Source of the DNA: Acetobacter senegalensis
GTDB taxonomy: Bacteria > Pseudomonadota > Alphaproteobacteria > Acetobacterales > Acetobacteraceae
DNA length: 64,000 bases
NCBI RefSeq assembly: GCF_001580995.1
Contig: NZ_LHZU01000147.1
Coordinates: forward strand, 1 to 64,000
Direction: 5' to 3'
Every line of letters starts with the position of its first letter. Within the stretch, counting starts at the first letter, position 1. Under the pieces are notes generated by a model. It was not told the origin of the DNA, searched no databases, and was given only the letters and a program-made list of their open reading frames with translations. Positions 44,947-53,888 of this stretch are shown here, one piece after another. Both the position numbers and the translations under genes were made by a program.

Positions 44947-46506
44947 TTAGAACTGAGCCAAAAGACGGAATCCAGCAAGGAGTGCATTGGGGTAAACTCT
45001 GTTTGCGTCGGGGTGAATAATATATTGAAGATCAGGAAAAAATTTCACTCCAGGACTAACGAATGCGGTGTAAGTCAGTTCCAGAACCTGAAAACTGCTT
45101 TGCGGTTTTGAAACTCCTCCCAACAATGGTAATCCCATATCAGACTGCATTTCCTGCATTCTTGTAATTTTGCGATTAACAACCTGTCGTGTCCAGAAAA
45201 ACGAAATTGCGTCTGTAATACGGGCAGGAAACATGCCTTGAGAAATAATGCCAAGTGTATATTGGCTTTGGTTGGGCAGAGAGGCCCCCATATTCCAACC
45301 TGCCAAACCATACAGGATAATGCCTTGGTTTGCCGCCTTCCCGTAACGGAAAACCATTTGGTCCGCCCCTACGTACCAGGCACCACGCTGTCTTTCTGTT
45401 TTTCCCGGTAGTTGGGAGATCGGCTTAGGTCGGCCATCAACGGAGGTAAAAGGATCGGGATGGTTGGATGTATCTACATATCCCCCTAGCTTGTAATGGC
45501 CTGTCATTTTGTCTTTGCCAAATTCCGGCTGCCACCCAATTTCCATAGGGATAACAAACCCATCCTGTGCAAATGAAAAATTGAATCCGGCTCTGCCTCC
45601 TTCCGTGGGGGAGACTTCATAAAGTCCGGCCTGGGCATAAAGATGTGCGCCTGGATTAACCCGTGCCATGATACCCCACTGAGAGAAATGCCAGGAGCGC
45701 CATTTTGTAACGTTGGACAGACCAGAGGGGTGAGCACATGTGATCATGTTTAACGCGTAACATCCAAGATAGGATGTACCGAACTTCATGTTCGCAGGCA
45801 TCCTGCCAAAATCGATAACCAGCTTTTTATTGAAAAGAGATTGCTCAAAATACATATAAACAAGCTTGTAAAGCACGTTTCCGCCTGCACCATAATCTTC
45901 CTGTGGCTGGATAAGGCTGGTGACGCCCATATAATCAGTCGCAACATTTCGGCCTGCACGCTGTATTCCCAGCATATGGAATGAGAGGCCTTTGACGCCG
46001 ATCATTTTTTCAAAGTCCAGATCGGTCCCCATGACAACCTGATGAGAATACGCAAAACCACGCTTTCTTCCTCCCGCCACATCTCCCAAACTTTCGTTGA
46101 GGTATGTCAGTGTAAAAGCAAAGCCATGGCTTTCCAGCTTTGTGCGCAAACCCCCTAACGTTCCAAAAATACGGTCATCCTTCGGAACTATCCGTATTTC
46201 AGGCCATGCGGAGCCTAACGCGCTGGCAGCCATCCCTGTGCGTTGCCGTTGTTGCGATGAGGCGGCAGCATTATCTTTTTCCATAAACAGAACGATACTT
46301 CCGTTATCCCAAAATCCGTTGTGGTGGTGTTCTGTTGTTTCTTTATGATTTTGCTCTTGCCTTTTGCTGACGTTCTTCTCTCGCTGAGTAGAAACAGTTG
46401 CCGGTCGAGGGGTAAAAAGTACATCTGCGGCGAACGAATGAGCAAAAGGAATCAATAGAACAATAATAGCCAAAAATATAATTGCTATCGATTTTGGATT
46501 TTTCAT
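44947..46506 (-). CDS. OprB-type carbohydrate-selective porin
   Basis: A 519-residue outer-membrane porin. A signal peptide (MKNPKSIAIIFLAIIVLLI) is cut near HSFAAD. A polar linker of about 60 residues with EHHHNGF and DNAAASSQQR follows, before the OprB barrel (VVMGTDLDFEKMIGVKGL, RMPANMKFGTSYLGC). The barrel ends FRLLAQF. The ATG at 46506 is chosen over a TTG at 46524. It is first of the pair porin-MFS and should let a sugar or sugar acid through the outer membrane. The region before it contains a GTGAC/GTCAC inverted repeat. Confidence 0.9.
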   Translation of the reverse strand: MKNPKSIAIIFLAIIVLLIPFAHSFAADVLFTPRPATVSTQREKNVSKRQEQNHKETTEHHHNGFWDNGSIVLFMEKDNAAASSQQRQRTGMAASALGSAWPEIRIVPKDDRIFGTLGGLRTKLESHGFAFTLTYLNESLGDVAGGRKRGFAYSHQVVMGTDLDFEKMIGVKGLSFHMLGIQRAGRNVATDYMGVTSLIQPQEDYGAGGNVLYKLVYMYFEQSLFNKKLVIDFGRMPANMKFGTSYLGCYALNMITCAHPSGLSNVTKWRSWHFSQWGIMARVNPGAHLYAQAGLYEVSPTEGGRAGFNFSFAQDGFVIPMEIGWQPEFGKDKMTGHYKLGGYVDTSNHPDPFTSVDGRPKPISQLPGKTERQRGAWYVGADQMVFRYGKAANQGIILYGLAGWNMGASLPNQSQYTLGIISQGMFPARITDAISFFWTRQVVNRKITRMQEMQSDMGLPLLGGVSKPQSSFQVLELTYTAFVSPGVKFFPDLQYIIHPDANRVYPNALLAGFRLLAQF

Positions 46507-47204
46507 TGAGGTAACCCGTTCCAAAATTCGGAACCGAACGTTTAATATTGCATATCAAACGTAAATGCATGCGTGACGGTATCGTATCGGTCACATATTA
46601 TAGGGTATTGTAGAAACGAGTCTTAAAGTAAAAAATACGAGAAGAAATCAGACAGTGAATGCACAATATTTCGTGCGATGTTGTTTGACTTGTCATTTGG
46701 TCATCTTTCTTTTTGTTATAGACCAAAAAATTATTTCTCAGCGAGTTCCCAAGATTATTCTTGGATTCCCGATGAGCACGCCAGAGATGCAGAAAGCGTC
46801 CGTAATGTGGAATTCCATACTTTACGTTCGCTTCGAGTCTATGTAACTAAATAGTTTGTTATGAAAAAAGTCAATGGGAGTTATTTTGAGGAGAGGGGAG
46901 GAGGCGTGGATGAAGGGTTTTCTCTCCACTCAAGATAGCTGCGATACCGGGATTGTGCGGTCAGATCTGTTTAGGGAGAGTTGCCTGTAACGTTATTGTG
47001 GAGGCGCCTTGTTGTGATCTTTCGATCCACATATGCGGCTGAAGGACTGATGGTTGGATTGCAGGTGCGTAAATGGCGCAATCAAACTGATGTCCTGTCG
47101 CGTGATGTCTTCGGCTATCCAGAACATGCAAAGGCTAAATTCTTTTTCGACCATATGCTGCATTGCTGTGCCTGAAAAGGGAGAGGTTTCAGCTTCTCAG
47201 TGTG
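46507..47204. other. Intergenic region upstream of porin gene
   Basis: About 700 bases without a supported gene. GTGAC at 46573-46577 and GTCAC at 46590-46594 form a short inverted repeat 67-88 bases before the porin start, possibly an operator. Two short frames on the plus strand (46655 and 46981) have no domain. The LysR terminator should be near 47200 but is not evident. Confidence 0.4.
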
Positions 47205-48146
47205 TCAGCTATCCATAATTTTAGTGCCGGGCCAGTTCTGAGAGGCGACCATGTTTTTCGCGAGATCTATGAGAATTTCGCGTACGGCTAGACCAGCTTC
47301 CGTTTCTGGAATGCTTTCCGGTACACAGAGGGACACATCCTCCTGAATCACGGGACTGCATAGTTCATACACACGGGATTTGCCTGGAACGATAATTTTG
47401 CTGGCGACAGACCAGGGTAGAATTGTACAGCCAACGCCTGCGGCAACAGCATCCTGAAGCGTCAGCAGTGCTTCAACTTCAGCAACAATGTTTGGCGTAA
47501 TCTGTTTGCGTGCAAAAGCCATGTTAATGCGCTTGCGGACAAAGTTGTAGTCTGGGGGAAGGAGCAAGGGAACTTCCGTCAGATCAGAGAGCCTGACAGG
47601 AGAAGAGAGGCTCTCTGTAAAAGAAGAGTTTTCCGGAGCAACCAGAAAGAAATCTTCTTTCATGAGAGGAGTGAAATGTACCCCCTTAATAGGTCCAGCC
47701 CCATGAATGACCGCCATATCCAAACGGCCTGTCATGACCATTTCGCTATAAATATCGTCAAAACTTTCAGTCAGGTGGAGCGTGATGCCCGGCAATTTCT
47801 CACGCACTTCCTTGAGGAGTGCCAGAGACAGCGTGGAACCTGAAGAGTAAGGCGAAAGCCCGACCGAAACCTTGCCCACCAACGGCCCCGCACCGTTACT
47901 GATCTCAGTCATGGCGCGGTCAAGCTGTTTGATGATGGTTTGTGAGTGGCGATACAATTCGAGACCAGCGGCCGTTGGGGTGACACCCATTTTGCTGCGG
48001 ATCAGCAGTTTCTGTTTGAACGCGGTTTCTAGCGATGCCAACTGCTGGCTGAGAGCTGGCTGTGCAATATTCAGAATATCGGCAGCACGAGAAATACTTC
48101 CAATATCAATAATTTTTACGAACGCTTGCAACCGACGAATATCCAT
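47205..48146 (-). CDS. LysR family transcriptional regulator (Nac/Cbl-like)
   Basis: A 313-residue LysR regulator. The N-terminus MDIRRLQAFVKIIDIGSISR and AADILNIAQPALSQQLASLE give the helix-turn-helix, and the rest is the effector domain. The opening resembles the Nac group of nitrogen-assimilation regulators. The start at 48146 follows GAGAGGGCAAA; an open frame runs 32 codons further up. It is divergent from the aminotransferase gene. It is the nearest regulator to the 5-oxoproline genes and a candidate for the CATAAGATTA sites there, but this is only position-based. Confidence 0.92.
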   Translation of the reverse strand: MDIRRLQAFVKIIDIGSISRAADILNIAQPALSQQLASLETAFKQKLLIRSKMGVTPTAAGLELYRHSQTIIKQLDRAMTEISNGAGPLVGKVSVGLSPYSSGSTLSLALLKEVREKLPGITLHLTESFDDIYSEMVMTGRLDMAVIHGAGPIKGVHFTPLMKEDFFLVAPENSSFTESLSSPVRLSDLTEVPLLLPPDYNFVRKRINMAFARKQITPNIVAEVEALLTLQDAVAAGVGCTILPWSVASKIIVPGKSRVYELCSPVIQEDVSLCVPESIPETEAGLAVREILIDLAKNMVASQNWPGTKIMDS

Positions 48147-48227
48147 TTTGCCCTCTCCATGCGCCGTATTTGGTTGGATTTTAATGGAATTTCTGTAAAT
48201 GGTCAATAAATGCGAAAAATTTCTCGT

Positions 48228-48241
48228 TGAATATATATTCA
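48228..48241. promoter_or_regulatory. 14-base perfect palindrome between LysR and aminotransferase genes
   Basis: TGAATATATATTCA is perfectly symmetrical and lies 82 bases before the LysR start, in an AT-rich 370-base divergent promoter region (48147-48517). It has the form of a LysR T-N11-A type binding site. No other clear promoter element was recognised there. Confidence 0.4.
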
Positions 48242-48517
48242 TATATCTGTAAATTTTAATCGGTTATTTCTTCTATATAAAGAAAATTAACCTCAAAATA
48301 TAAAATAATATTTGTTTTGAAGATTGTTTTCTCCGAGTTTTGATGGCTAGTTTGCGAAGATATACGTGCCATTTCTTGTCATAGAATTCTTGTATGGGGG
48401 TAGATGCTTTTCAATGCTATCTCCTGCATGGGCCTTAGGCATAAATTCATTTCATATTGATAATTTTTTGCCTTCTAGGGTGCGCATGCATCAAAGAAGT
48501 TTCGGAGTGAATGTGTG

Positions 48518-49720
48518 ATGCCTGGTTTAGCGGATCGACTTAACGGAATTTCCATATCAGCTTCTGCTGCAATGACGGATAAAGCTACGGCGTTGAAGGC
48601 CGAAGGTATTCAGGTTATCAGTCTTTCCTCGGGTGAGCCGGATTTTCCGACGCCTCCGCATGTGGTGGAAGCTGCTGTGACGGCAGCACGGGCGGGTGAT
48701 ACAAAATATCCGCCTCAGGCTGGTAAACCGGCGCTTAAAAAGGCAGTCCGTAATAAATTTCTGCGCGAAAATAATCTGGATTATGCGCAGGATGAAATCC
48801 TGATTGCCAATGGCGGAAAGCAAATCATTTTTGATGCCATCATGGCGACCTGCAATCCGGGCGATGAGGTTGTGCTGCCTACCCCGTACTGGATCAGCTA
48901 CGCGGATCAGGCGCGTTTGGCCGGGGCCAGTGTTGTTCAGGTTCCTTGCAAAGTTGAAAACGGCTTCAGGCTTGCGGCGGATGATCTGGAAGCAGCCATT
49001 ACAGAGCGGACAAAATGGGTCATTCTGAATTTCCCGAACAATCCATCAGGCACATGCTGTCCGCGTGAGGATATGGAAGCAATAGCCGCTGTCCTGCTCA
49101 AATATCCCAACGTCTGGGTCATGACAGACGATATTTATGAACATCTGGTGTATGACGGGTTTGAGTTTTGTACGATCGCGCAGGTGGAGCCCCGTCTGAA
49201 AGAACGTGTTCTTACAGTTAATGGCGTGTCTAAAGCTTACGCCATGACAGGCTGGCGCGTTGGGTATTGTGGTGGTTCCAAAAAGCTGATCGCCGCCATG
49301 AACAACATGCAGGGACAGTCAACCAGCGGTATCAACACTCTGGCGCAGGCGGCTGCCGTTGCTGCCCTGGAAGGCCCGCAGGATTTCCTGAAAGATCGCG
49401 CGCGGGAATATCAAACCCGTCGGGACCTGGTGGTCGGTCTGCTGAACGCCATTCCGGGAATTCAGTGCCATAAGCCTCAAGGCGCGTTTTATGTCTATGC
49501 GGATATAAGTGCATGCATGAATAAGGTTTCTGCTGCTGGAAAAACCATTGCAACAGATACAGATTTCGTCATGGGTCTTTTGGAGGAACAGCAGGTGGCA
49601 ACGGTGCAGGGCACAGCCTACGGTATGAGCCCGTTTTTTCGCGTGTCCTATGCGACCGATGTCGAGACACTCCGTGAAGGATGTGACCGGATTGCAAAGT
49701 TTGTCGCAGGTTTGAAATAA
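48518..49720 (+). CDS. aspC: Aspartate-type pyridoxal-phosphate aminotransferase (AspC/AatA-like)
   Basis: A 400-residue class I aminotransferase of the subgroup Ib aspartate type. The N-terminal SSGEPDFPTPPHVVEAA, the PLP loop FPNNPSGTC, the Schiff-base lysine in NGVSKAYAMTGWRVGY, and the C-terminal arginine in FFRVSYAT are present. It exchanges amino groups between glutamate and oxaloacetate or similar keto acids. Lying next to genes that make glutamate from 5-oxoproline, it could pass on that amino group. ATG 48518 is preferred to GTG 48515. A clear terminator follows. Confidence 0.92.
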   Translation: MPGLADRLNGISISASAAMTDKATALKAEGIQVISLSSGEPDFPTPPHVVEAAVTAARAGDTKYPPQAGKPALKKAVRNKFLRENNLDYAQDEILIANGGKQIIFDAIMATCNPGDEVVLPTPYWISYADQARLAGASVVQVPCKVENGFRLAADDLEAAITERTKWVILNFPNNPSGTCCPREDMEAIAAVLLKYPNVWVMTDDIYEHLVYDGFEFCTIAQVEPRLKERVLTVNGVSKAYAMTGWRVGYCGGSKKLIAAMNNMQGQSTSGINTLAQAAAVAALEGPQDFLKDRAREYQTRRDLVVGLLNAIPGIQCHKPQGAFYVYADISACMNKVSAAGKTIATDTDFVMGLLEEQQVATVQGTAYGMSPFFRVSYATDVETLREGCDRIAKFVAGLK

Positions 49721-49764
49721 GCAAAAAAGATATCAGGCACATCCAAAGGGACGTGCCGGACAGA

Positions 49765-49801
49765 GAAAACCCCGCTTTGAGACGAGGCGGGGTTTTCTTT
49801 T
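49765..49801 (+). terminator. Rho-independent terminator
   Basis: GAAAACCCCGC at 49765-49775 pairs perfectly with GCGGGGTTTTC at 49787-49797 around an 11-base loop, followed by TTTT. Because it lies between the convergent aminotransferase and BCCP-like genes and has A's before and T's after, it can work in both directions. Confidence 0.9.
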
Positions 49802-49831
49802 AACGGATTTCCAGACAGAAGTTTTCTGTCA

Positions 49832-50302
49832 TCAAAGAGGATGAAGGGTCAGAATGGTTTGTCCATAGCTGATCAGATCGCCTTCCTCAGCCATGAACTG
49901 TACCACGGTTCCATTTTGTGGCGCTGTAATAGGGACAGTCAGTTCTCCGATTTGCAGCATGGAGACCACCTCTCCCGCACAGACAGAACTGCCTGACGGT
50001 GCAAATTCTTCCTTTGTAAGCGGATTTTTTCGTAACAAATTCCCAAAATACGGGGCTGTAACAGAAATGTCCGTAGAGGTAGAGACAGCAGCCTCAGGCT
50101 GCCCGTGTGTGGGGAACGTGTGGCTTGTCGCGTCGGGAGTAGGGGGGGCGCTCTCTCCCACAGTGATGCGAAGGCGTACTCCCTGCACATTGGACAGTTC
50201 AAGGCTGCTGAGACCAGCTTCGCTCAGCCATTGGCTGATCTGGATCACTTCTTCTGAATTCGGAAGGCTGTCAAAAGCCGGAATTGATAATGGCGTGTTC
50301 AT
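49832..50302 (-). CDS. Degenerate biotin carboxyl carrier-like protein
   Basis: A 156-residue protein with the barrel-sandwich fold of biotin/lipoyl carriers: VTAPYFGNLLRK opens the domain and PQNGTVVQFMAEEGDLISYGQ closes it. Where a carrier has EAMK, this protein reads LQIGE, with Glu about residue 120 at the position of the biotinylated lysine. It therefore cannot carry biotin in the usual way. It ends the operon SDR - AccB - AccC - this gene, and its start overlaps the AccC stop. It may be a structural or regulatory partner of the carboxylase or of PxpBC. Confidence 0.8.
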   Translation of the reverse strand: MNTPLSIPAFDSLPNSEEVIQISQWLSEAGLSSLELSNVQGVRLRITVGESAPPTPDATSHTFPTHGQPEAAVSTSTDISVTAPYFGNLLRKNPLTKEEFAPSGSSVCAGEVVSMLQIGELTVPITAPQNGTVVQFMAEEGDLISYGQTILTLHPL

Positions 50303-51669
50303 CAGGAGTGTTCCCTTTTTTCCAGCCAGTGTTCCAGATGGTGGATGTCAACGCCACCTTTCTCAAAAGCAGGGTCGCACAAAAGCGCCTGATGGAGCGG
50401 GATATTGGTCGAGATTGCCTCAACCTGCATTTCAGCAAGAGCAACTTTCAGCCGCTGGATGGCTTCGCTCCGTGTGGCGCCTCGTGCAATGACTTTGGCA
50501 ATGAGCGAGTCATAATATGGCTGCACAACGCTTCCGGCCACAATATGCGTGTCCAGACGAATACCAGCCCCGCCGGGAACATCCCAACGGCTCACACAGC
50601 CTGGAGATGGTGCGAATGAGAAAGGATCTTCTGCATTGATCCGGCATTCAATGGCATGGCCCACGGTATGAATGGCACTTTGCTCGATGGCCAGATGTTT
50701 GGCTTGTGCAATCTCAATCTGTGCACACACAATATCAATGCCGGTTGTTTCTTCCGTAATCGGGTGTTCAACCTGCAAGCGCGTGTTCATTTCAATGAAG
50801 GCAAAAATACCCTCTTCATACAGAAACTCAAACGTGCCTGCGCCGCGGTAGCCAATATTGCGGCACGCCTGCACGCAACTGGCGCCAATTTCTGCAATCA
50901 GTTCGGGTGAAATTCCCGGCGGTGGTGCTTCTTCCAGCACTTTTTGGTGCCTGCGCTGCAAAGAGCAGTCACGGGCTCCCAGCCACAGCGCGTTACCATG
51001 CGTATCGCACAGAACCTGTATTTCGATGTGTCTGGGCTTCTGCATGAAGCGTTCCAGATACAGGGTCGGGTTCCCAAAGGCCTGTTGGGCTTCCTTGCGG
51101 GTGAGGGTGACCGCCTTGATCAGATCATCAGCGGACCACACAACCCGCATGCCGCGACCGCCGCCGCCGCCAGAGGCTTTGACAATAACCGGAAAGCCAA
51201 CTGCATTTGCCAACGCCAGAATGGCCTGCTCACTCTCCGGCAAAGGGCCGTCTGAGCCGGGCACGCAGGGCACCCCTGATGCCTGCATGGTCTGTTTGGC
51301 GGTAATCTTGTCGCCCATCAGGCGGATGGAAGCTGGCGTTGGGCCTATGAAGATAATCCCGGCATCTTCAACTGCTTCCGCAAAATCGGCATTTTCGGAC
51401 AGAAAGCCATAGCCGGGATGGATGGCAGACGCGCCTGTTACTTTTGCCGCCAGAATAATGGCATCAGCATCCAAATAGCTGCGAGCGGCAGACGCCGGGC
51501 CAATACACAATGCGATGTCAGCTTCCAGAACATGGCGGCTCTGGGCATCCGCTTCCGAATAGACAGCGACAGTTTCCAGCCCAAGTTGGCGGCAGGCCCG
51601 TTGAATACGCAGGGCGATTTCGCCACGATTGGCAATCAGAACGCGCCCGAAGCGCTGCGGGTCGCTCAT
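50302..51669 (-). CDS. accC: Biotin carboxylase (AccC-like), pxp-linked
   Basis: A 455-residue biotin carboxylase: N-terminal RVLIANRGEIALRI, ATP-grasp loop KASGGGGGRGMRVV, and the active-site stretch FIEMNTRLQVEHPITEE. It carboxylates biotin on a carrier with ATP and bicarbonate. It overlaps AccB by ATGA and the BCCP-like gene by one or more bases. A second AccC besides the housekeeping one is usual in 5-oxoproline clusters, where AccB/AccC homologues accompany PxpABC. The carboxyl acceptor is not known. Confidence 0.94.
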   Translation of the reverse strand: MSDPQRFGRVLIANRGEIALRIQRACRQLGLETVAVYSEADAQSRHVLEADIALCIGPASAARSYLDADAIILAAKVTGASAIHPGYGFLSENADFAEAVEDAGIIFIGPTPASIRLMGDKITAKQTMQASGVPCVPGSDGPLPESEQAILALANAVGFPVIVKASGGGGGRGMRVVWSADDLIKAVTLTRKEAQQAFGNPTLYLERFMQKPRHIEIQVLCDTHGNALWLGARDCSLQRRHQKVLEEAPPPGISPELIAEIGASCVQACRNIGYRGAGTFEFLYEEGIFAFIEMNTRLQVEHPITEETTGIDIVCAQIEIAQAKHLAIEQSAIHTVGHAIECRINAEDPFSFAPSPGCVSRWDVPGGAGIRLDTHIVAGSVVQPYYDSLIAKVIARGATRSEAIQRLKVALAEMQVEAISTNIPLHQALLCDPAFEKGGVDIHHLEHWLEKREHS

Positions 51670-52133
51670 GATAGACGCATCAGAGGCTGATCAGCCTCAA
51701 CTTCACTGCCATCGGTTACCAAAATGGCTTCTATACGGCCAGTAACCTCGGATTTGACCGGGGTGAAAACTTTCATGGCTTCTATCAGACCTATCTGCTG
51801 TCCGACGCTCAGAGTGTCTCCCACGCTGACAAAAGGTGGTGCATCAGGGGAGGGAGACAAATGGAGGGTACCATACATTGGGGCAGTTACAACGCGCGTG
51901 GCCTCAGGGGGCGCTTCAGGCTGCGTTGCTGATGTGGAAGCCCCCGTTTCGACAGACGGAGATCCTGCCAGAGCTGACTGTGGAGAAGAAAGCGGAGAAG
52001 CAGGACTGGCCGGGGCCGAAGCCTGTTCTGAGCGCGTGATTTTAAGAGTTTGACCGCCTTCTTCAATCTCAAGCTCACGGAGCGGAGCACGGCCAAACAG
52101 GTCTATCAGCGCTTTGAGAGCTTGAGTATCCAT
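51666..52133 (-). CDS. accB: Biotin carboxyl carrier protein (AccB-like), pxp-linked
   Basis: A 155-residue carrier. A short N-terminal helix is followed by an Ala/Pro/Ser-rich linker (residues 38-80) and a biotinyl domain with EAMK, placing the biotin lysine at about residue 121. This sets it apart from the degenerate partner at 49832. The variant MYGTLHLSPSPDAPPFVSVGD is of the type seen in 5-oxoproline clusters. It starts five bases after the SDR stop and overlaps AccC by ATGA. Confidence 0.93.
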   Translation of the reverse strand: MDTQALKALIDLFGRAPLRELEIEEGGQTLKITRSEQASAPASPASPLSSPQSALAGSPSVETGASTSATQPEAPPEATRVVTAPMYGTLHLSPSPDAPPFVSVGDTLSVGQQIGLIEAMKVFTPVKSEVTGRIEAILVTDGSEVEADQPLMRLS

Positions 52134-52138
52134 GGTTA

Positions 52139-52891
52139 TCAGGACTTAGCTGTTTTCTTCGCAAAGTTCAGGCCACCAACAACCTGCATGGTGGGCAGAA
52201 CTTCCATGAAGCTGACATTCATGCGCTGCGGCGCAGAAATGGCGAAAGCAATGGAGTTTGCCAGGTCTTCAGGAAGCAGAGAGTCATATTCATCAAAGAA
52301 GCGACGCTGAGCCTCTTCCATGTTGCCAATCAGGCGGCCAAAAACCTCAGTCTGAACACGGGCGGGAGAAACTTCAGTGACCCGGATATTCTTGCCGAAC
52401 AGGTCACACCGTAGCTGCTGGGAGAGAGAATGCACGCCGGCCTTAGTGGCGTGATAGACCGTGTTGCCACCGGCAAAAGCATAATGACCGGCAATGGAGG
52501 TAATGTTGACAATGTGCCCGCGGTCCCGCGCAATCATCCCCGGCAGGGCCAGACGTGTCAGTTGCAGAACGGCACGCAGGTTGATGTCCACCAGGCCGTC
52601 AATGTCTTCCTCTGTCGTGTTGGTGATGTTCCCGGTGCGAGACTGACCGGCGTTATTGATGAGAATATCAATCTCATGGTTCTTGAAAATCGCCCCCATG
52701 GCATCAAGGTCCGCGACACTGGCAGCCTGCACAATACAGCCGGTTTCTTCAGCCAGCTTGGTCAGGCGTTCTTTGTCCCGGGCAACGGCATGCACTTCCA
52801 GCCCCAGTTCCCGCAGGCGGCGGACAGTTGCGGCTCCAATGCCGGATGATGCGCCGGTAACAAGTGCTGTGCTGTAGGGCTGTATTGTCAT
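52139..52891 (-). CDS. Short-chain dehydrogenase/reductase
   Basis: A 250-residue classical SDR: TGASSGIG cofactor motif near residue 14, NNAG, the catalytic serine in NITSIAGHYAF and YHATK. The group resembles YdfG/serine-type NADP oxidoreductases. It leads the minus-strand operon with AccB, AccC and the BCCP-like protein, a position that is unusual for a carboxylase operon. The start at 52891 gives a normal N-terminus; an open frame runs 21 codons further. Its substrate and link to 5-oxoproline use are unknown. Confidence 0.9.
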   Translation of the reverse strand: MTIQPYSTALVTGASSGIGAATVRRLRELGLEVHAVARDKERLTKLAEETGCIVQAASVADLDAMGAIFKNHEIDILINNAGQSRTGNITNTTEEDIDGLVDINLRAVLQLTRLALPGMIARDRGHIVNITSIAGHYAFAGGNTVYHATKAGVHSLSQQLRCDLFGKNIRVTEVSPARVQTEVFGRLIGNMEEAQRRFFDEYDSLLPEDLANSIAFAISAPQRMNVSFMEVLPTMQVVGGLNFAKKTAKS

Positions 52892-53009
52892 GATATAAAA
52901 TATCCTGATGTATGTGGGCCGCTCTGCCCTATGTAAAAGGCCAGAATTTAACAAGTCATTCCACCTTAGAGACGGAATTTTGTGTTGACCAAGATCAGTT
53001 CAGTCTTGC

Positions 53010-53058
53010 GTCATAAGATTATCCAATGTTTCCGGCCCGGTGCTGGTCATAAGATTAT
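53010..53058. promoter_or_regulatory. 13-bp direct repeats between the SDR-acc and pxp operons
   Basis: GTCATAAGATTAT occurs exactly at 53010-53022 and 53046-53058, 36 bases apart, in the 295-base divergent promoter region. Each copy includes the small palindrome ATAA-GA-TTAT. The core CATAAGATTA recurs in the inverted repeat at 58107-58136. Binding of one regulator to both operons is likely. Confidence 0.6.
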
Positions 53059-53186
53059 TGTATGTCACCACAGCAAGATAATGTTGGCGAGCATTCGCTC
53101 TCTCACCGTATCGTTACGGACGCAATATGTAACACCGTACGGAATGTTTTTGGTGGCAGCCTTCTTAGATCTTTGCCTGGACGCTC

Positions 53187-53888
53187 ATGACTGAAACCAT
53201 CCCCGCTCTCAGGGCAGAGCAGTCTGCTGGTTCAGCAGCGGTTCCTACCATCAGTATGATCGGAACACGGGCCATGCTGTTTGAAGCGCCCGGAGAGTTC
53301 ACGCTTGGTTGCCAGCGGCGTATCTGGGCCCTAATGGACGCCTGCGCCGATCGGCCGGATATTGCTGAAGTCATGCCGGGTGTCACCAACCTGATGCTGA
53401 TTTTTTCTACGCCACCGGAAAATCCCGAGGATATGGCGGCTTGGCTGCGTAAGGCATGGAATGCCTTGCCAGAGAAACACATCAAAGGACGGCTGTTTGA
53501 AGTGGGGGTTCGGTATGGCGGTGAACTGGGATCTGACCTGCAGCGTGTTGCAGAACATTGTGGTATGTCTCCGCATGAAGTTATCGCGCTTCATCAGGCT
53601 CCCCTTTATACAGTGTGCGCACTCGGAAGCGTGCCGGGCTTTGGGTATCTGCACGGGCTAGACCCCCGTTTGGAAACACCGCGCAAATCTGTGCCTTCTC
53701 TGAAAATGCTGGCGGGAACGGTTACAATTGGTGGCCCGCAGGCTGGAATATCCGCATTGACGGGCCCGAATGGCTGGAATTCCATCGGCTTTACGGATTT
53801 GGTGATGTTTGATCCGGAACGTGATCCGCCAGCGTTGTTTGACGTAGGTGACCAGATCCGTTTTTACGCCGAAAGTATTGAGTTGTGA
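53187..53888 (+). CDS. pxpB: 5-oxoprolinase subunit PxpB
   Basis: A 233-residue protein of the KipI/allophanate hydrolase subunit 1 family. GVTNLMLIFS and the conserved APLYTVCALGSVPGFGYLHGLD with GGPQAGISALTGPNGWNSIG are family motifs. PxpB with PxpA and PxpC forms an ATP-dependent 5-oxoprolinase making glutamate. Its stop overlaps the GTG start of pxpC. It has a longer N-terminus than usual (about 20 extra residues). Confidence 0.94.
   Translation: MTETIPALRAEQSAGSAAVPTISMIGTRAMLFEAPGEFTLGCQRRIWALMDACADRPDIAEVMPGVTNLMLIFSTPPENPEDMAAWLRKAWNALPEKHIKGRLFEVGVRYGGELGSDLQRVAEHCGMSPHEVIALHQAPLYTVCALGSVPGFGYLHGLDPRLETPRKSVPSLKMLAGTVTIGGPQAGISALTGPNGWNSIGFTDLVMFDPERDPPALFDVGDQIRFYAESIEL

Noticed and set aside
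46655-47175. Short plus-strand frames between porin and LysR genes
   Set aside because: No ribosome sites or domains; one has a chance Cys pair only.
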